From: CAVVEC01 sp963747105
GTDB taxonomy: Bacteria; Acidobacteriota; Terriglobia; Terriglobales; Acidobacteriaceae
Length of the DNA stretch: 64,000 nucleotides
Assembly: GCA_963747105.1 (NCBI GenBank)
Contig: CAVVEC010000014.1
Location: 1-64,000, forward strand
Direction: 5' to 3'
How positions within the stretch are numbered: the first letter of the stretch is position 1; every line of letters starts with the position of its first letter. Shown piece after piece: positions 1 through 7,866 of this stretch. The position numbers were made by a program, and so were the translations under genes. Under the pieces are notes generated by a model. That model worked only from the letters and a program-made list of their open reading frames with translations, made no database searches and had not been told where the DNA came from.

Positions 1-1
1 C

Positions 2-1558
2 ACGATTCTGTGCCTGATCGGCTACGCGGTGTTCGGACCGTCGCGGATCCTCGTGCTCGGCCCGGACTCGTCGCTCGGGCCGCTGATCGCGGCGACGATC
101 CTGCCGATCGTCGGCTCCAACGGGAGCCCCGAGCACGCCATCGCACTGGCTTCGATGCTCGCGCTGCTGGTGGGGGCGATCATGATCGCCGCCGGCGCGG
201 CGAAGCTCGGATTCGTCGCCGACCTGCTCTCCAAGCCGACGCAGATCGGCTACATGAACGGTCTCGCGTTGACGATCCTCGTCGGGCAACTGCCTAAGCT
301 GTTCGGGTTCTCGGTCAGCGCCAACGGCCTGATCGACGAGGCGCACGCGTTCGTTCACGGGCTTGCCTCCGGCGAGGCGATCGGCGCGGCGGTGGCCGTC
401 GGCCTGCTCAGCCTCGGCCTGATCCTGGCGCTCGGGCGCTGGCTGCCACGGATCCCCGGCGTGCTCGTCGCAGTGGTGGTCGCCATCGCGGCGTCGGCGG
501 CGTTCGATCTCGCCGACCACGGCGTTTCGCTGGTCGGAACGCTCCCGAAGGGCTTCCCGCCGCTGACGGTGCCCAGTCCCGTCTCGGATCTGCCGCTGCT
601 GTTCGCCGGGGCACTGGGGATCGCGCTCGTCGCGCTCACCGACACGATCTCCACCGCCTCGTCGTTTGCCGCGCGCACCGGCCAGGAGGTGGACGGGAGC
701 GGGGAGATGATCGGCATCGGCGCCGCGAACGTCGCCGCGGGCTTCTTCCAAGGCTTCCCGGTCAGCACGAGCGGCTCGCGCACCGCGGTGGCCGAGCAGT
801 CCGGCGCCAAGACGCAGGTCACCGGGCTCGTCGGAGCGGCGGCGATCATTCTGATGCTCGTGCTCGTGCCCGGGCTCTTGAGCGAACTCCCCCAGCCCGC
901 GCTGGCCGCCGTGGTTATCGCCGCATCGGTGTCGCTGGCCGACGTGCCGGGGACGGTGCGACTGTGGCATCAGCGTCGGGTCGAGTTCCTGCTCTCGATC
1001 ACTGCCTTCCTCGGTGTCGCCCTGGTCGGCGTGCTCGCGGGCATCGCGATCGCGGTGGCGCTGTCGATCCTCAACGTCTTCCGGCGGGCCTGGTGGCCCT
1101 ACCAGACAACCCTCGGCCGCGTCCCGGGACTGTCGGGGCATCACGACCGCCAAACGCACCCGGAGGCCGAGCAGTTGCCAGGGCTGGTGATCTTCCGCTT
1201 CGACGCGCCGCTGTTCTTCGCCAACACACGGACGTTCCGCGACCAGATCCGCCGCCTCGCGGCCGCCGACCCGCGGCCGCAGTGGATCGTCATCGCCGCC
1301 GAGCCGATCACCGACGTGGACACCACCGCCGCTGACATGCTCGCCGACCTCGACGCGGAGCTCAACGCCGAGGACACCTCGCTCGTGTTCGCCGAGCTGA
1401 AGGACCCCGTCCGCGCCAAGCTCGAGCGGTACGAGCTGATCGGCCCCCTCGATCCCGACCACTTCTTCCCGACCCTCGACGCCGCCGTGGACGCCTTCCG
1501 CCGCACGACCGGCGTCAACTGGACGGCACCGGCCGAGGCGCCGGTGCCTGGGATCTGA
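2..1558 (+). CDS. SulP-family anion transporter with STAS domain, 5' end outside window
   Basis: This is an inner-membrane anion permease of the SulP/SLC26 family (sulfate, bicarbonate or a similar anion). The reading frame is open from the first bases, so the start lies upstream. Visible features are the conserved early block GPDSSLGPLIA, repeated hydrophobic helices over about 330 residues, then a soluble STAS domain (FFANTRTFRDQI, followed by VDTTAADML where STAS proteins carry the D-S/T-T segment). The substrate cannot be read from sequence. It belongs to the high-GC left-hand part and has no operon partner in view. Confidence 0.9.
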   Translation, partial: TILCLIGYAVFGPSRILVLGPDSSLGPLIAATILPIVGSNGSPEHAIALASMLALLVGAIMIAAGAAKLGFVADLLSKPTQIGYMNGLALTILVGQLPKLFGFSVSANGLIDEAHAFVHGLASGEAIGAAVAVGLLSLGLILALGRWLPRIPGVLVAVVVAIAASAAFDLADHGVSLVGTLPKGFPPLTVPSPVSDLPLLFAGALGIALVALTDTISTASSFAARTGQEVDGSGEMIGIGAANVAAGFFQGFPVSTSGSRTAVAEQSGAKTQVTGLVGAAAIILMLVLVPGLLSELPQPALAAVVIAASVSLADVPGTVRLWHQRRVEFLLSITAFLGVALVGVLAGIAIAVALSILNVFRRAWWPYQTTLGRVPGLSGHHDRQTHPEAEQLPGLVIFRFDAPLFFANTRTFRDQIRRLAAADPRPQWIVIAAEPITDVDTTAADMLADLDAELNAEDTSLVFAELKDPVRAKLERYELIGPLDPDHFFPTLDAAVDAFRRTTGVNWTAPAEAPVPGI

Positions 1559-1707
1559 GCCCGCTTGCGGCGATCACCCCATCCAGGTGATGACGCCCTC
1601 GCCGTGGCCGCGACAGTGTGTTCGCTAGGGCCCCGTGCCCGCTCAGCCACGCATCGGGCGCGGCGCGGGGAGCTGACATGACCAATGACTAGTGAGAGGA
1701 GTGCTCT

Positions 1708-2220
1708 ATGGCGACACTCGTTGCGATCGGCTACCCGGACCAAGGCACCGCCGAGGAGGCGCGGCATACGGTCCAGCAGCTGGAGTCGGAGTTGATCATT
1801 CAGGCCGACCAGGTCGCGGCGATTTCGCGCGACACGGACGGCAAGTATCACGTCCACACGACTCACGGCGGCGCCTCGGCGGCGGGTGGCGCGGTGTGGG
1901 GCGGGTTCTGGGGACTCCTGTTCGGGCTGCTGTTCTTCATCCCGTTCGCCGGGTGGGCGCTCGGCGCCGGCATGGGCGCCCTGTTCGGGCACCTCGGCGA
2001 GAAGACAATCGACAAGGCCTTCCAGGATCAGGTACGCGAATACCTGCAGCCGGGCACCTCGGCCCTGTTCATGGTCATCGAGAAGGCGACCCCTGACAAG
2101 GCGATCGCGGCGCTCGATCAGTACGGCGGCACGGTCATCAAGACGTCGCTGTCCGACGAGGACACCCGCAAGCTGCAGGAAGCCCTGCAGCCGCCCGAGA
2201 CCGCCGGAACCGCCTCATAA
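1708..2220 (+). CDS. DUF1269 family membrane-associated protein
   Basis: A 170-residue protein of the DUF1269 family, whose function is not established. It has an N-terminal alpha/beta segment (MATLVAIGYPD), a central glycine-rich hydrophobic hairpin (about residues 55-90) that could insert in the membrane, and a C-terminal segment ending in a repeat-like VIKTSLSDEDTRKL motif. A strong GAGAGGAG ribosome-binding site sits about 8 bases before the ATG. The gene stands alone between the SulP permease and a SnoaL-like gene. Confidence 0.8.
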   Translation: MATLVAIGYPDQGTAEEARHTVQQLESELIIQADQVAAISRDTDGKYHVHTTHGGASAAGGAVWGGFWGLLFGLLFFIPFAGWALGAGMGALFGHLGEKTIDKAFQDQVREYLQPGTSALFMVIEKATPDKAIAALDQYGGTVIKTSLSDEDTRKLQEALQPPETAGTAS

Positions 2221-2451
2221 CGGCCGAGCCCGCGCGGGCGTTCGGCCTCGAACGCCTGCTGCCGGGCGCGCCGGCAGACGGGCCGCGCCGCCCCCGCCGA
2301 AGGAAGCCGAGGCGTGGAGCGGTGCCGCGGCCCGGCGCCAGCCCGACCGGGCGGTCGCGGGGAGACCGTCGTAGCCCACGAGGCCGCCGATGACGAGCCG
2401 GTCCATGGCCAACGCCGCCAACGACAGGAGCGGGTAACTCGGAAGGAAGAT

Positions 2452-2859
2452 GTGAGCAGCGCAAGCGATCGTGAAGCCGATATCCGGGCTCGGATCCAGC
2501 AGCACTGGGAGGCCTCCGAACGCGGGGAGCTCGACGCTGAGCACGCGATCTACGCTGCGGACGCGATCCTGGACTACCCGCAGTCCGGCGAGCGCTTCAG
2601 AGGTCGGGCAAGGATCCAGGCGCAACGCGGCGGGCATCCGGCCGAACGCCACTTCACCATCATCCGGATCCTGGGCCGCAGCGACCTTTGGGTGAGCGAG
2701 TGTGTGATCACCTACGACGGCGTGCCCACATATTCGGTCAGCGTCATGGAGGTCACCGACGGTCTCGTAACGCACGAGACCCAGTACTTCGCCGACCCCT
2801 TCCCCGCGGCTCCCGGTCGCGCTGCGCTCGCTGAGCCGATCCCGGCCCGCCAGCAATAA
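2452..2859 (+). CDS. SnoaL-like / NTF2-fold protein
   Basis: A 135-residue protein with the length and pattern of the SnoaL/NTF2 alpha+beta barrel: an amphipathic N-terminal helix (DIRARIQQHWEASERGE), a YAADAILDYPQSGERFRG segment and a terminal strand HETQYFADPF. Members are small-molecule enzymes or binding proteins, and no specific substrate can be named. I chose the GTG at 2452 because GGAAGGAAG lies directly before it. An upstream in-frame start would add 46 arginine-rich residues unlike the family. Confidence 0.75.
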   Translation: MSSASDREADIRARIQQHWEASERGELDAEHAIYAADAILDYPQSGERFRGRARIQAQRGGHPAERHFTIIRILGRSDLWVSECVITYDGVPTYSVSVMEVTDGLVTHETQYFADPFPAAPGRAALAEPIPARQQ

Positions 2860-2922
2860 GCCGATCCAGCTGCCGGGTCGACGGACGACACCGGCCGCCG
2901 AGGGGGTTCAGAACGTGCCTTG

Positions 2923-3684
2923 CTAGGCCGAGACGAGTTGCTGGCCGCCGTCGATGTTGTAGGTCGCTCCGGTCAAAGCCGTGTTGGTCATGATGTGGAC
3001 GGCGAGCGCGGCGACGTCAGCCGGTTCGACGACGCGTCTGATCGGGAGCGTCGCGCGCAGCTGGTCGCGCCGCTTTGCGAGGTCACTGCCAAGCAGCGAG
3101 GCCGATAGCGGCGTGTCAATGAAGCCGGCGGCGATCAGGTTGACGCGGACCGGCGCGAGCTCCAGTGCCAGGTTGGCTATCAGGGCGGGAACCGCGGCGG
3201 CGACCGTCGACTCGGCCCCTGCGCCAACGGTCGGCTGCCCGCCTTCAGCGCTCATGAACAGCAGCGTCCCTCCCGGCCTGACCCTGTCGGCGGCGTTGCG
3301 GGCGGCTTCGATGGCGAGCAGGAGGCGGTCGCCAAGGGCGTGGCGCAGCTCGTCGGACGTCATCTCGAGGAGGCGTCCGTAGTGCGGAGCGCCGGCGGTG
3401 ACCATTACATGGTCGATTCCTTTCGGCAGACCCGAGAAGAATCGCTCGAGCTCCGCCGGATCGTTGGCGTCGAACGCGGCGGTGCTGAGCGCGTCGAGAT
3501 CGAGCGCTGCACGCTGCAGGGCGTCGCTCTGGTGGAGGCCGGTGAGGATCACGCCCGCGCCTTCGGCGCGGGCGCGTCTGGCCGTTTCCAGCCCGACGCC
3601 CGAGCTGCCGCCAATCACGACGACCGTCTGTCCGAGCAGCTCGGGGTCGCGGCGTGTGGGAGCGGCGGTGGTTGTGGCGGTCAT
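2923..3684 (-). CDS. SDR-family oxidoreductase lacking the catalytic Tyr-Lys
   Basis: A 253-residue short-chain dehydrogenase/reductase. The Rossmann signature VVVIGGSSGVGLETA lies near residue 20, VMVTAGAPHYG replaces the NNAG-type motif, and the C-terminus ends GATYNIDGGQQL as is typical of SDRs. The usual YxxxK active site is not visible; the corresponding stretch reads GAGAESTVAAAVPALIANLA. The Ser-Tyr-Lys triad is therefore incomplete, so catalysis may be lost or altered. Atypical SDRs of this kind are common in actinobacteria. No operon partner is seen. Confidence 0.8.
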   Translation of the reverse strand: MTATTTAAPTRRDPELLGQTVVVIGGSSGVGLETARRARAEGAGVILTGLHQSDALQRAALDLDALSTAAFDANDPAELERFFSGLPKGIDHVMVTAGAPHYGRLLEMTSDELRHALGDRLLLAIEAARNAADRVRPGGTLLFMSAEGGQPTVGAGAESTVAAAVPALIANLALELAPVRVNLIAAGFIDTPLSASLLGSDLAKRRDQLRATLPIRRVVEPADVAALAVHIMTNTALTGATYNIDGGQQLVSA

Positions 3685-3716
3685 TGGTTCTTCCTAGGGT
3701 TGAGATCGATCGGTGG

Positions 3717-4345
3717 TCACGGCAATGGCGGTTCGGCGCGGCGGGGCCCAGCCATGGTCCGGAGCGCGCGGCGCGGCCCCGGGACTCGGTCGGTGTTGCT
3801 CTCCGCAGCCTCTGGCTGGTGCGCCCTCAGCTCGGTGTTGAGGGCCTCCACGATCGCATCAACGCGCATACGTGTGTGGTTGCCGAATGCTGCCGCAGTG
3901 ATGCCAGTCAGCCTGACGGTGCCGCCCGCACGCAAGACGGCACACGCGCCGTAGCCGCACGCCGGTGCTGCCGGGTCTTGGTAGGTGCCGTTCGCGAACC
4001 GCTCGATGCGCGACCACGGGGTGTGGGCCACGGTCGTAAACAGTGGACCGTCGAGCGTGGTGATTCCGCCGTCGTCGACCATCACTCCGTGCAAACCTAA
4101 CCGCAGCGCCCAGCTGATCCAGCCGAGGCCGAAGAGCCCCAAAGCGACGATGAGGACCGTCCTCCAAGTCGCCGCTGGAGCCATCGCGATCTTCGAGATA
4201 ACGTCGCGGTCAGGACAGCAGCACCGAGAGCGAGCACCATGCCGGCGAACACGGTGTTCGCCATTCGATAGCAACGGCGCGAAATCGCGACCGACATCGT
4301 GCTGCGGAGCATACGCGACAGGACGGTGCCGCCAGGTCGCATCAC
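3717..4345 (-). CDS. Membrane PH-like protein, apparently split by a frameshift
   Basis: Two overlapping minus-strand frames look like one small membrane protein. The N-terminal part (MANTVFAGMVLALGAAVLTA) gives a first helix. The second frame continues with TWRTVLIVALGLFGLGWISW and then a beta-rich part (VDDGGITTLDG, TPWSRIERF) resembling bacterial PH domains that follow two membrane helices. The frame changes near 4190. This could be a sequencing indel, or the second frame could start on its own. Function unknown. Confidence 0.5.
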
Positions 4346-4460
4346 GACGAGCCCTGCGAGACCTCAGTTCCCGGCACCAAGAGCAGGCGCCAACCCGCGC
4401 GCCCGACGCGCCCGTGTGCTGCTCCCTGTGGATGCAGAAGTGAGCTGCTTGCCGCCGCGC

Positions 4461-4487
4461 GTAGCAGTCTGTAGCACGAGATGCTAC
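4461..4487 (+). promoter_or_regulatory. Repeat/inverted-repeat operator upstream of the Phd-VapC pair
   Basis: GTAGCA occurs at 4461-4466 and again at 4471-4476, exactly 10 bp apart, and its inverse TGCTAC is at 4482-4487. The second and third copies form a perfect 6-bp palindrome with a 5-bp spacer. The block ends 9 bp before the antitoxin ATG. Phd/VapB antitoxins normally bind such palindromes to repress their own operon, so autoregulation is inferred. Confidence 0.6.
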
Positions 4488-4496
4488 GATGAGCCG

Positions 4497-4748
4497 ATGG
4501 CGAGAGAAATCTCAGTTCGCGAGCTGCGCAACCACACCGCGCGGGTGGTCGCTGCGGTGCGTTCGGGCGAGCGTCTCTCATTGACGGTCAATCGCACGCC
4601 GGTAGCCGACATCGTGCCGCACGCTTCCGATCGCAGCCCGTGGATTGCCTCATCCGTGTTGCGGCGGATCGTCGACGAGGCAGGGGCCGACGACGATCTG
4701 CTCGACGATCTCGCGGGCGTGCGCGGATCCCTCGTTGACGAGCCGTGA
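4497..4748 (+). CDS. Phd/YefM-type antitoxin
   Basis: An 83-residue antitoxin. The N-terminal half (REISVRELRNHTARVVAAVRSGERLSLTVNRTPVADIVP) is the Phd/YefM DNA-binding fold. The acidic C-terminus (EAGADDDLLDDLAGVRGSLVDEP) would wrap the toxin. It overlaps the vapC start by four bases (GTGA), as in most type II toxin-antitoxin operons. The ATG at 4497 is preceded by the operator-like repeats, so upstream in-frame codons are unlikely to be used. Confidence 0.9.
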   Translation: MAREISVRELRNHTARVVAAVRSGERLSLTVNRTPVADIVPHASDRSPWIASSVLRRIVDEAGADDDLLDDLAGVRGSLVDEP

Positions 4749-5128
4749 GCCGCGCGGTCGCGGACACCTCGGTGTTCATCGCGCGCGAGGCAGAACGCCC
4801 TCTGGGCGAGTTGCCTGACGAGATCGCGGTGTGTATCGTGACGGCGGCCGAGCTGGAACTCGGAGTGCTGCGTGCCGGAGACGCGCCTACCCGTGCGAGG
4901 CGACTGGCAACTCTGTCCAGAGTGCGCGCCGAGTACCCGCTGCTTGAGATCGACGATGCAACCGCGTCGGCCTTTGCCCGCATCGCCGACGAAGAACTCC
5001 GCGCCGGGCGCAAGCTACGCCGCCACGACACCTGGATCGCGGCCACCGCGGCACGACACGGCGTCGCCGTCGTCACCCAGGACCGCGACTTCACGGCATT
5101 CGCATCGGTGCCTGTGATTCGCGTCTGA
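4745..5128 (+). CDS. vapC: VapC-family PIN-domain toxin
   Basis: A 127-residue PIN-domain ribonuclease. The four acidic positions are all visible: D in VADTSVFIAREA, E in VTAAELELGVL, D in RRHDTWIAATAARHGV and D in VVTQDRDF. VapC proteins cleave tRNA or rRNA when released from the antitoxin. It uses a GTG start overlapping the antitoxin stop, so translation is probably coupled. The length is normal and no lesion is seen. Confidence 0.92.
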   Translation: MSRAVADTSVFIAREAERPLGELPDEIAVCIVTAAELELGVLRAGDAPTRARRLATLSRVRAEYPLLEIDDATASAFARIADEELRAGRKLRRHDTWIAATAARHGVAVVTQDRDFTAFASVPVIRV

Positions 5129-5229
5129 CCACCGAACCGCGAATGAGCCGACAGCGCTGCATCCGCACGCGAGCGGAACGCGCTCGCGCCGCCGTGCGCC
5201 GAATCGACACAGCGTGCAAGACGGGGCGA

Positions 5230-5460
5230 CTAACAATCCTGCGAGGCTGGCCTCGCTGAGTGCATGTAGATCTGAGTGGTCGAGAAGTCGGCGTGGCCAA
5301 GCCATTCCTGAACCTCGCGCGGATCGGCGGAGCGGATCGCCACGCTGCCGAAAGGGTGGCGGAGGTCGTGGAAGCGAAGCGGTCGAAGGCCAGCGCCGTC
5401 TCGAGTTCGGCCTGCGGCCGGGCCTGACGGCCCGAGCTTGACCCGTTCCGGGCCCGGCGC
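5230..5460 (-). pseudogene. Tyrosine recombinase C-terminal remnant
   Basis: The minus strand encodes the last part of a phage-type integrase: LRPLRFHDLRH (box II Arg), VQEWLGHADFSTTQIYMHS (box II His and catalytic Tyr), then a stop at 5230. Nothing upstream resembles the rest of the enzyme. About 160 bp are closely similar to the second remnant at 6.5-6.7 kb, so the two are related copies bracketing the Fic-like gene. A relic without function on its own. Confidence 0.75.
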
Positions 5461-5507
5461 TGATCAGCAATCAGGTCGGCTGTCGCCGACCTTGCCAGAC
5501 GGGCTGG

Positions 5508-5756
5508 CTACCCCGTGAGCGCGGTCTCGTCGGAAGCGGATACATCGCCGCGACGATCGTCGGCCGCGTTGGCCTCGGCCTCCTGAGCCGCCGCGCGCCG
5601 CGCTAGCTCGGACTCGGCGCGCTCCGCGCCCATCGCGAGGAGCATCGCGTCCTCGGCCATCTCGGCTGAGACCTCAGTCGTCCATTCGCGAAGACCAGCC
5701 CCGTCACCGACCCAGTCGCCTCGGGGAAACTCGACATCGGCGTACTTGATGGACAT
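5508..5756 (-). CDS. Small hypothetical protein downstream of the Fic-like gene
   Basis: An 82-residue acidic protein. The start MSIKYADVEFPRGDWVGDG is followed by an alanine/glutamate-rich helix (AEMAEDAMLLAMGAERAESELARRAAAQEAEANAAD) and a short disordered tail. I do not recognise the family. It begins 25 bases after the Fic-like gene stops, on the same strand, so it may be a cotranscribed partner (antidote or adaptor); this is inferred from position only. Confidence 0.5.
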   Translation of the reverse strand: MSIKYADVEFPRGDWVGDGAGLREWTTEVSAEMAEDAMLLAMGAERAESELARRAAAQEAEANAADDRRGDVSASDETALTG

Positions 5757-5780
5757 GCCCTACAGGCTATCGGCCAGCAC

Positions 5781-6434
5781 TCAGATCGCTACAAGATCGC
5801 CGAGAAGGTCGACAAGTGGCTCGAGGGATGCAGCTTCGTCGCCGCGCAAGGCCCAGCCGACCGCTTCGTCGTGGCGTCGCACCGCCTCGCCGAAGACCAC
5901 GCCTGGGAAATCTAGGGCGCGCAGCGCCGCCTGGAGCGCCACGAAGCCGGCCCGGAGGTTGCCGTCGACGAACGGATGCACGCCCAGAGCTGCGACGTAG
6001 ATCGCGGCGGCCGCCGCGAGCGCCTCGGAATGGTCCGCGCGCGCCGGGCGCGCCGCCAGCTCCTCGTGCTCGGCGTTGAATCGATTGCAAGCGGCCGTCA
6101 GCTCGCGGACGATCGCACCGCGGCCGCGCGCTCCCTCGATCGGCCGACGGCCGCGGCCGCTTGTCGTCTCGACGAGAACCGAGAACCACACGGGCTCGCC
6201 GTCATCGCGGAGGCGGCCGGCGTCGCGCTCGAACGTGGTCACGAATACCGCGCGGTGCCAACGACGGATGCGTTCGACGTTGATGGGCGGGCCGGTTCCG
6301 GGCTGGCGACGTATGTCGTCGATAACGCGCGCGAGGCGATCGGCCGCTTCTGGCCACGTCGCCTCGGGCGTCCTGCCGCCCGATCGATAGAACGGCGCAT
6401 CCGGGGACTCGCGGAATCCCTCAAAGCCGCTCAC
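5781..6434 (-). CDS. Fic/DOC-family protein with degenerate active-site motif
   Basis: A 217-residue protein with the Fic fold. A helix RIRRWHRAVF precedes the core and the Fic loop reads HPFVDGNLRAG. The canonical loop is HPFx(D/E)GNGRxxR: the catalytic His, the acidic residue, the Asn and the first Arg are present, but the second Gly is Leu and the second Arg is missing. AMP transfer may be weakened, or another nucleotide used. The GTG start overlaps the TGA of the upstream integrase remnant by four bases, so the gene may have been carried on the integrase transcript. High-GC codon use matches the left part. Confidence 0.72.
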   Translation of the reverse strand: MSGFEGFRESPDAPFYRSGGRTPEATWPEAADRLARVIDDIRRQPGTGPPINVERIRRWHRAVFVTTFERDAGRLRDDGEPVWFSVLVETTSGRGRRPIEGARGRGAIVRELTAACNRFNAEHEELAARPARADHSEALAAAAAIYVAALGVHPFVDGNLRAGFVALQAALRALDFPGVVFGEAVRRHDEAVGWALRGDEAASLEPLVDLLGDLVAI

Positions 6435-6830
6435 TCGAACCGGCTCCTCGTTGGCCTTCCCTCGGGCGACTCCGCCGGCGGCACCCCGAACGCCGCGCCG
6501 AGCCGCCGCGCCGCGTCTGCCCGCGGCTTGTAGTGCATGTAGATCTGCGTAGTCGAGAAGCAGGAGTGGCCCAGCCACTCCTGCACCTCCCGCGGATCGG
6601 CGGACCGGATCGCCACGCTGCCGAAGTGTGGCGCAGGTCGTGGAAGCGCAGCGGGCGCAAGCCCGCGGCGTCTCGCGCCCGCTTGTAGCGCCGGCGCAGA
6701 GCCGATCCGTCGAGGAACCCGCCGGCCACACCCGCGAACACGACATCATCGCGGCCGGTGAAGCGGTCTCGGGCTGAGAGCCGAGCCAAAGCGACCGCGA
6801 CGTCGTCGGCCAAAGGCACCGCGCGCCACG
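6431..6830 (-). pseudogene. Tyrosine recombinase catalytic-domain remnant with frameshift
   Basis: The catalytic half of a tyrosine recombinase is readable on the minus strand: VPLADDVAVALARL, DDVVFAG, LRPLRFHDLRHT, then after a one-base deletion near 6628 VAIRSADPREVQEWLGHSCFSTTQIYMHY and a C-terminal tail ending at 6431. The deletion is clear by comparison with the related copy at 5.3 kb. The N-terminal DNA-binding half is missing; upstream frames turn into unrelated sequence before the tRNA fragment. Its stop codon overlaps the start of the Fic-like gene. Confidence 0.75.
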
Positions 6831-6979
6831 CGAAACACGTGCCCGCTCGGCGCCCGGGACACGCGCGGCGCCCGACCCGGACCGCTATTCGACGGCCGTT
6901 CTTGGGACATGCTGGGGACATATCCGACGGCCGCGCCCCGACCGGGACACCGACAACGCCCGAAAACTCGGGCCCTAGA

Positions 6980-7023
6980 GGCGCCCCCGGCAGGACTCGA
7001 ACCTGCGACCCTCGGATTAGAAG
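6980..7023 (-). tRNA. 3' fragment of a tRNA (probably tRNA-Arg UCU), attachment-site candidate
   Basis: Read on the minus strand, this is the 3' half of a tRNA: loop CTTCTAA (would give anticodon TCT), the 3' side of the anticodon stem, a variable loop, a perfect T arm (GCAGG, TTCGAGT, CCTGC), then CGGGGGC-G-CC as the 3' acceptor strand. The 5' half is absent: the bases before the loop cannot pair with the stem and no GCCCCCG acceptor strand lies upstream. Identity starting at the anticodon loop is what tyrosine recombinases leave at one end of an integrated element. The recombinase gene begins 115 bp away. Confidence 0.72.
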
Positions 7024-7083
7024 ATAACGGCTCTGGACGAAAATACCGCTTGAACAAGCCATTTCTATCGGTACACTGTGGCC

Positions 7084-7106
7084 GTGGGACTCCCTGTGGG
7101 ACTCCC
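7084..7106 (+). repeat. Tandem 11-bp direct repeats upstream of the recombinase
   Basis: GTGGGACTCCC occurs at 7084-7094 and 7096-7106. A GTACAC motif flanks the pair on both sides (about 7071 and 7114). Placed between the tRNA fragment and the recombinase start, these fit the arm-type binding sites of an integrase or a regulator; that role is inferred from position. Confidence 0.45.
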
Positions 7107-7138
7107 AACCCCCGTACACCGAATCCGAAGGAACGGCG

Positions 7139-7863
7139 ATGGCACGCAACAAGCTGGAGGGCATCGAGACCCGCACCGACACGCACGGACGCACGCGCTA
7201 CCGGCCCTATGTGTCGGGGGGAACTCGTGGCGAGCGGGTGCGCGGGTCGTGGACCGGCAGCATGTCGGAAGCCCGCGCCTGGAGGGCGAGGATGCTGGCC
7301 AAGATCGCTGAGGGCACCCCCGTCATGAGGCCGGAGAGCAAGCTCCCGACTGTCCGCCAGGCGGCCGAAGCCTTCCTGACCGGCGCCGAGTCCGGGACCA
7401 TCCTGTCCCGCAAGAAGACCCTGTACGCGGCGCGCACCCTCCGCGACTACCGCGCGGCCTTCGAGGAGTGGGTCTTCCCCGTGCTGGGGCGCATCCGTGT
7501 GGACCAGCTCCGCCGCTCGCAGGTGCAAGTCCTGGCCGACCAGATTTCGGAGCTGCGGGCGGGCGCCACCACACGGAACGCCATCCATGCCCTCGGGGCG
7601 CTCTACACGTACCTCCTGCCCCGCTACGACGACATCGCGCACGACCCGACCGCTGGCCTCGAACTGCCCCGCCCCAGTGCGCCGCGTGAGCGCTACGCAG
7701 GACCGGAGGAGATGGACGCGCTCCTGAAGGCGCTCCCGCACGAGCTGGCCGTCCCCTACGCGCTCGCCTTCATGGCCGGCTTGCGGCGCGGCGAGATTCA
7801 GTCGCTACCCGTGGACTGCGTAGACCTCGACGCCGGGTGGCTCGACGTGCGGAAGACCCGCAC
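7139..7863 (+). CDS. Phage-type tyrosine recombinase, truncated at the contig junction
   Basis: About 240 residues of an integrase. An N-terminal AP2-like/arm-binding region (RTDTHGRTRYRPYVSGG, then GSWTGSMSEARAWRARM) is followed by a SAM-like core-binding domain (TLRDYRAAFEEWVFPVLGRI, QVQVLADQISEL). The catalytic domain begins with ALAFMAGLRRGEIQSL, which carries box I Arg. The His-Arg-His-Tyr part is missing: after DVRKTRT the frame reads into antisense of the molybdopterin oxidoreductase. A GAAGGAAC site precedes the ATG. Next to the tRNA fragment it looks like the integrase of a genomic island. Confidence 0.85.
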
Positions 7864-7866
7864 CGT
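7850..7866. other. Junction between actinobacterial-like and acidobacterial-like DNA
   Basis: The plus-strand recombinase and the minus-strand molybdopterin oxidoreductase both lose their family resemblance here. The shared stretch GAAGACCCGCAC (7852-7863) fits both genes, which looks like microhomology. Base composition and codon use change across this point. Confidence 0.7.

Noticed and set aside
6746..7741. 331-codon minus-strand frame across the tRNA fragment and recombinase
   Set aside because: Antisense of the recombinase and read-through of the tRNA fragment; no family pattern.
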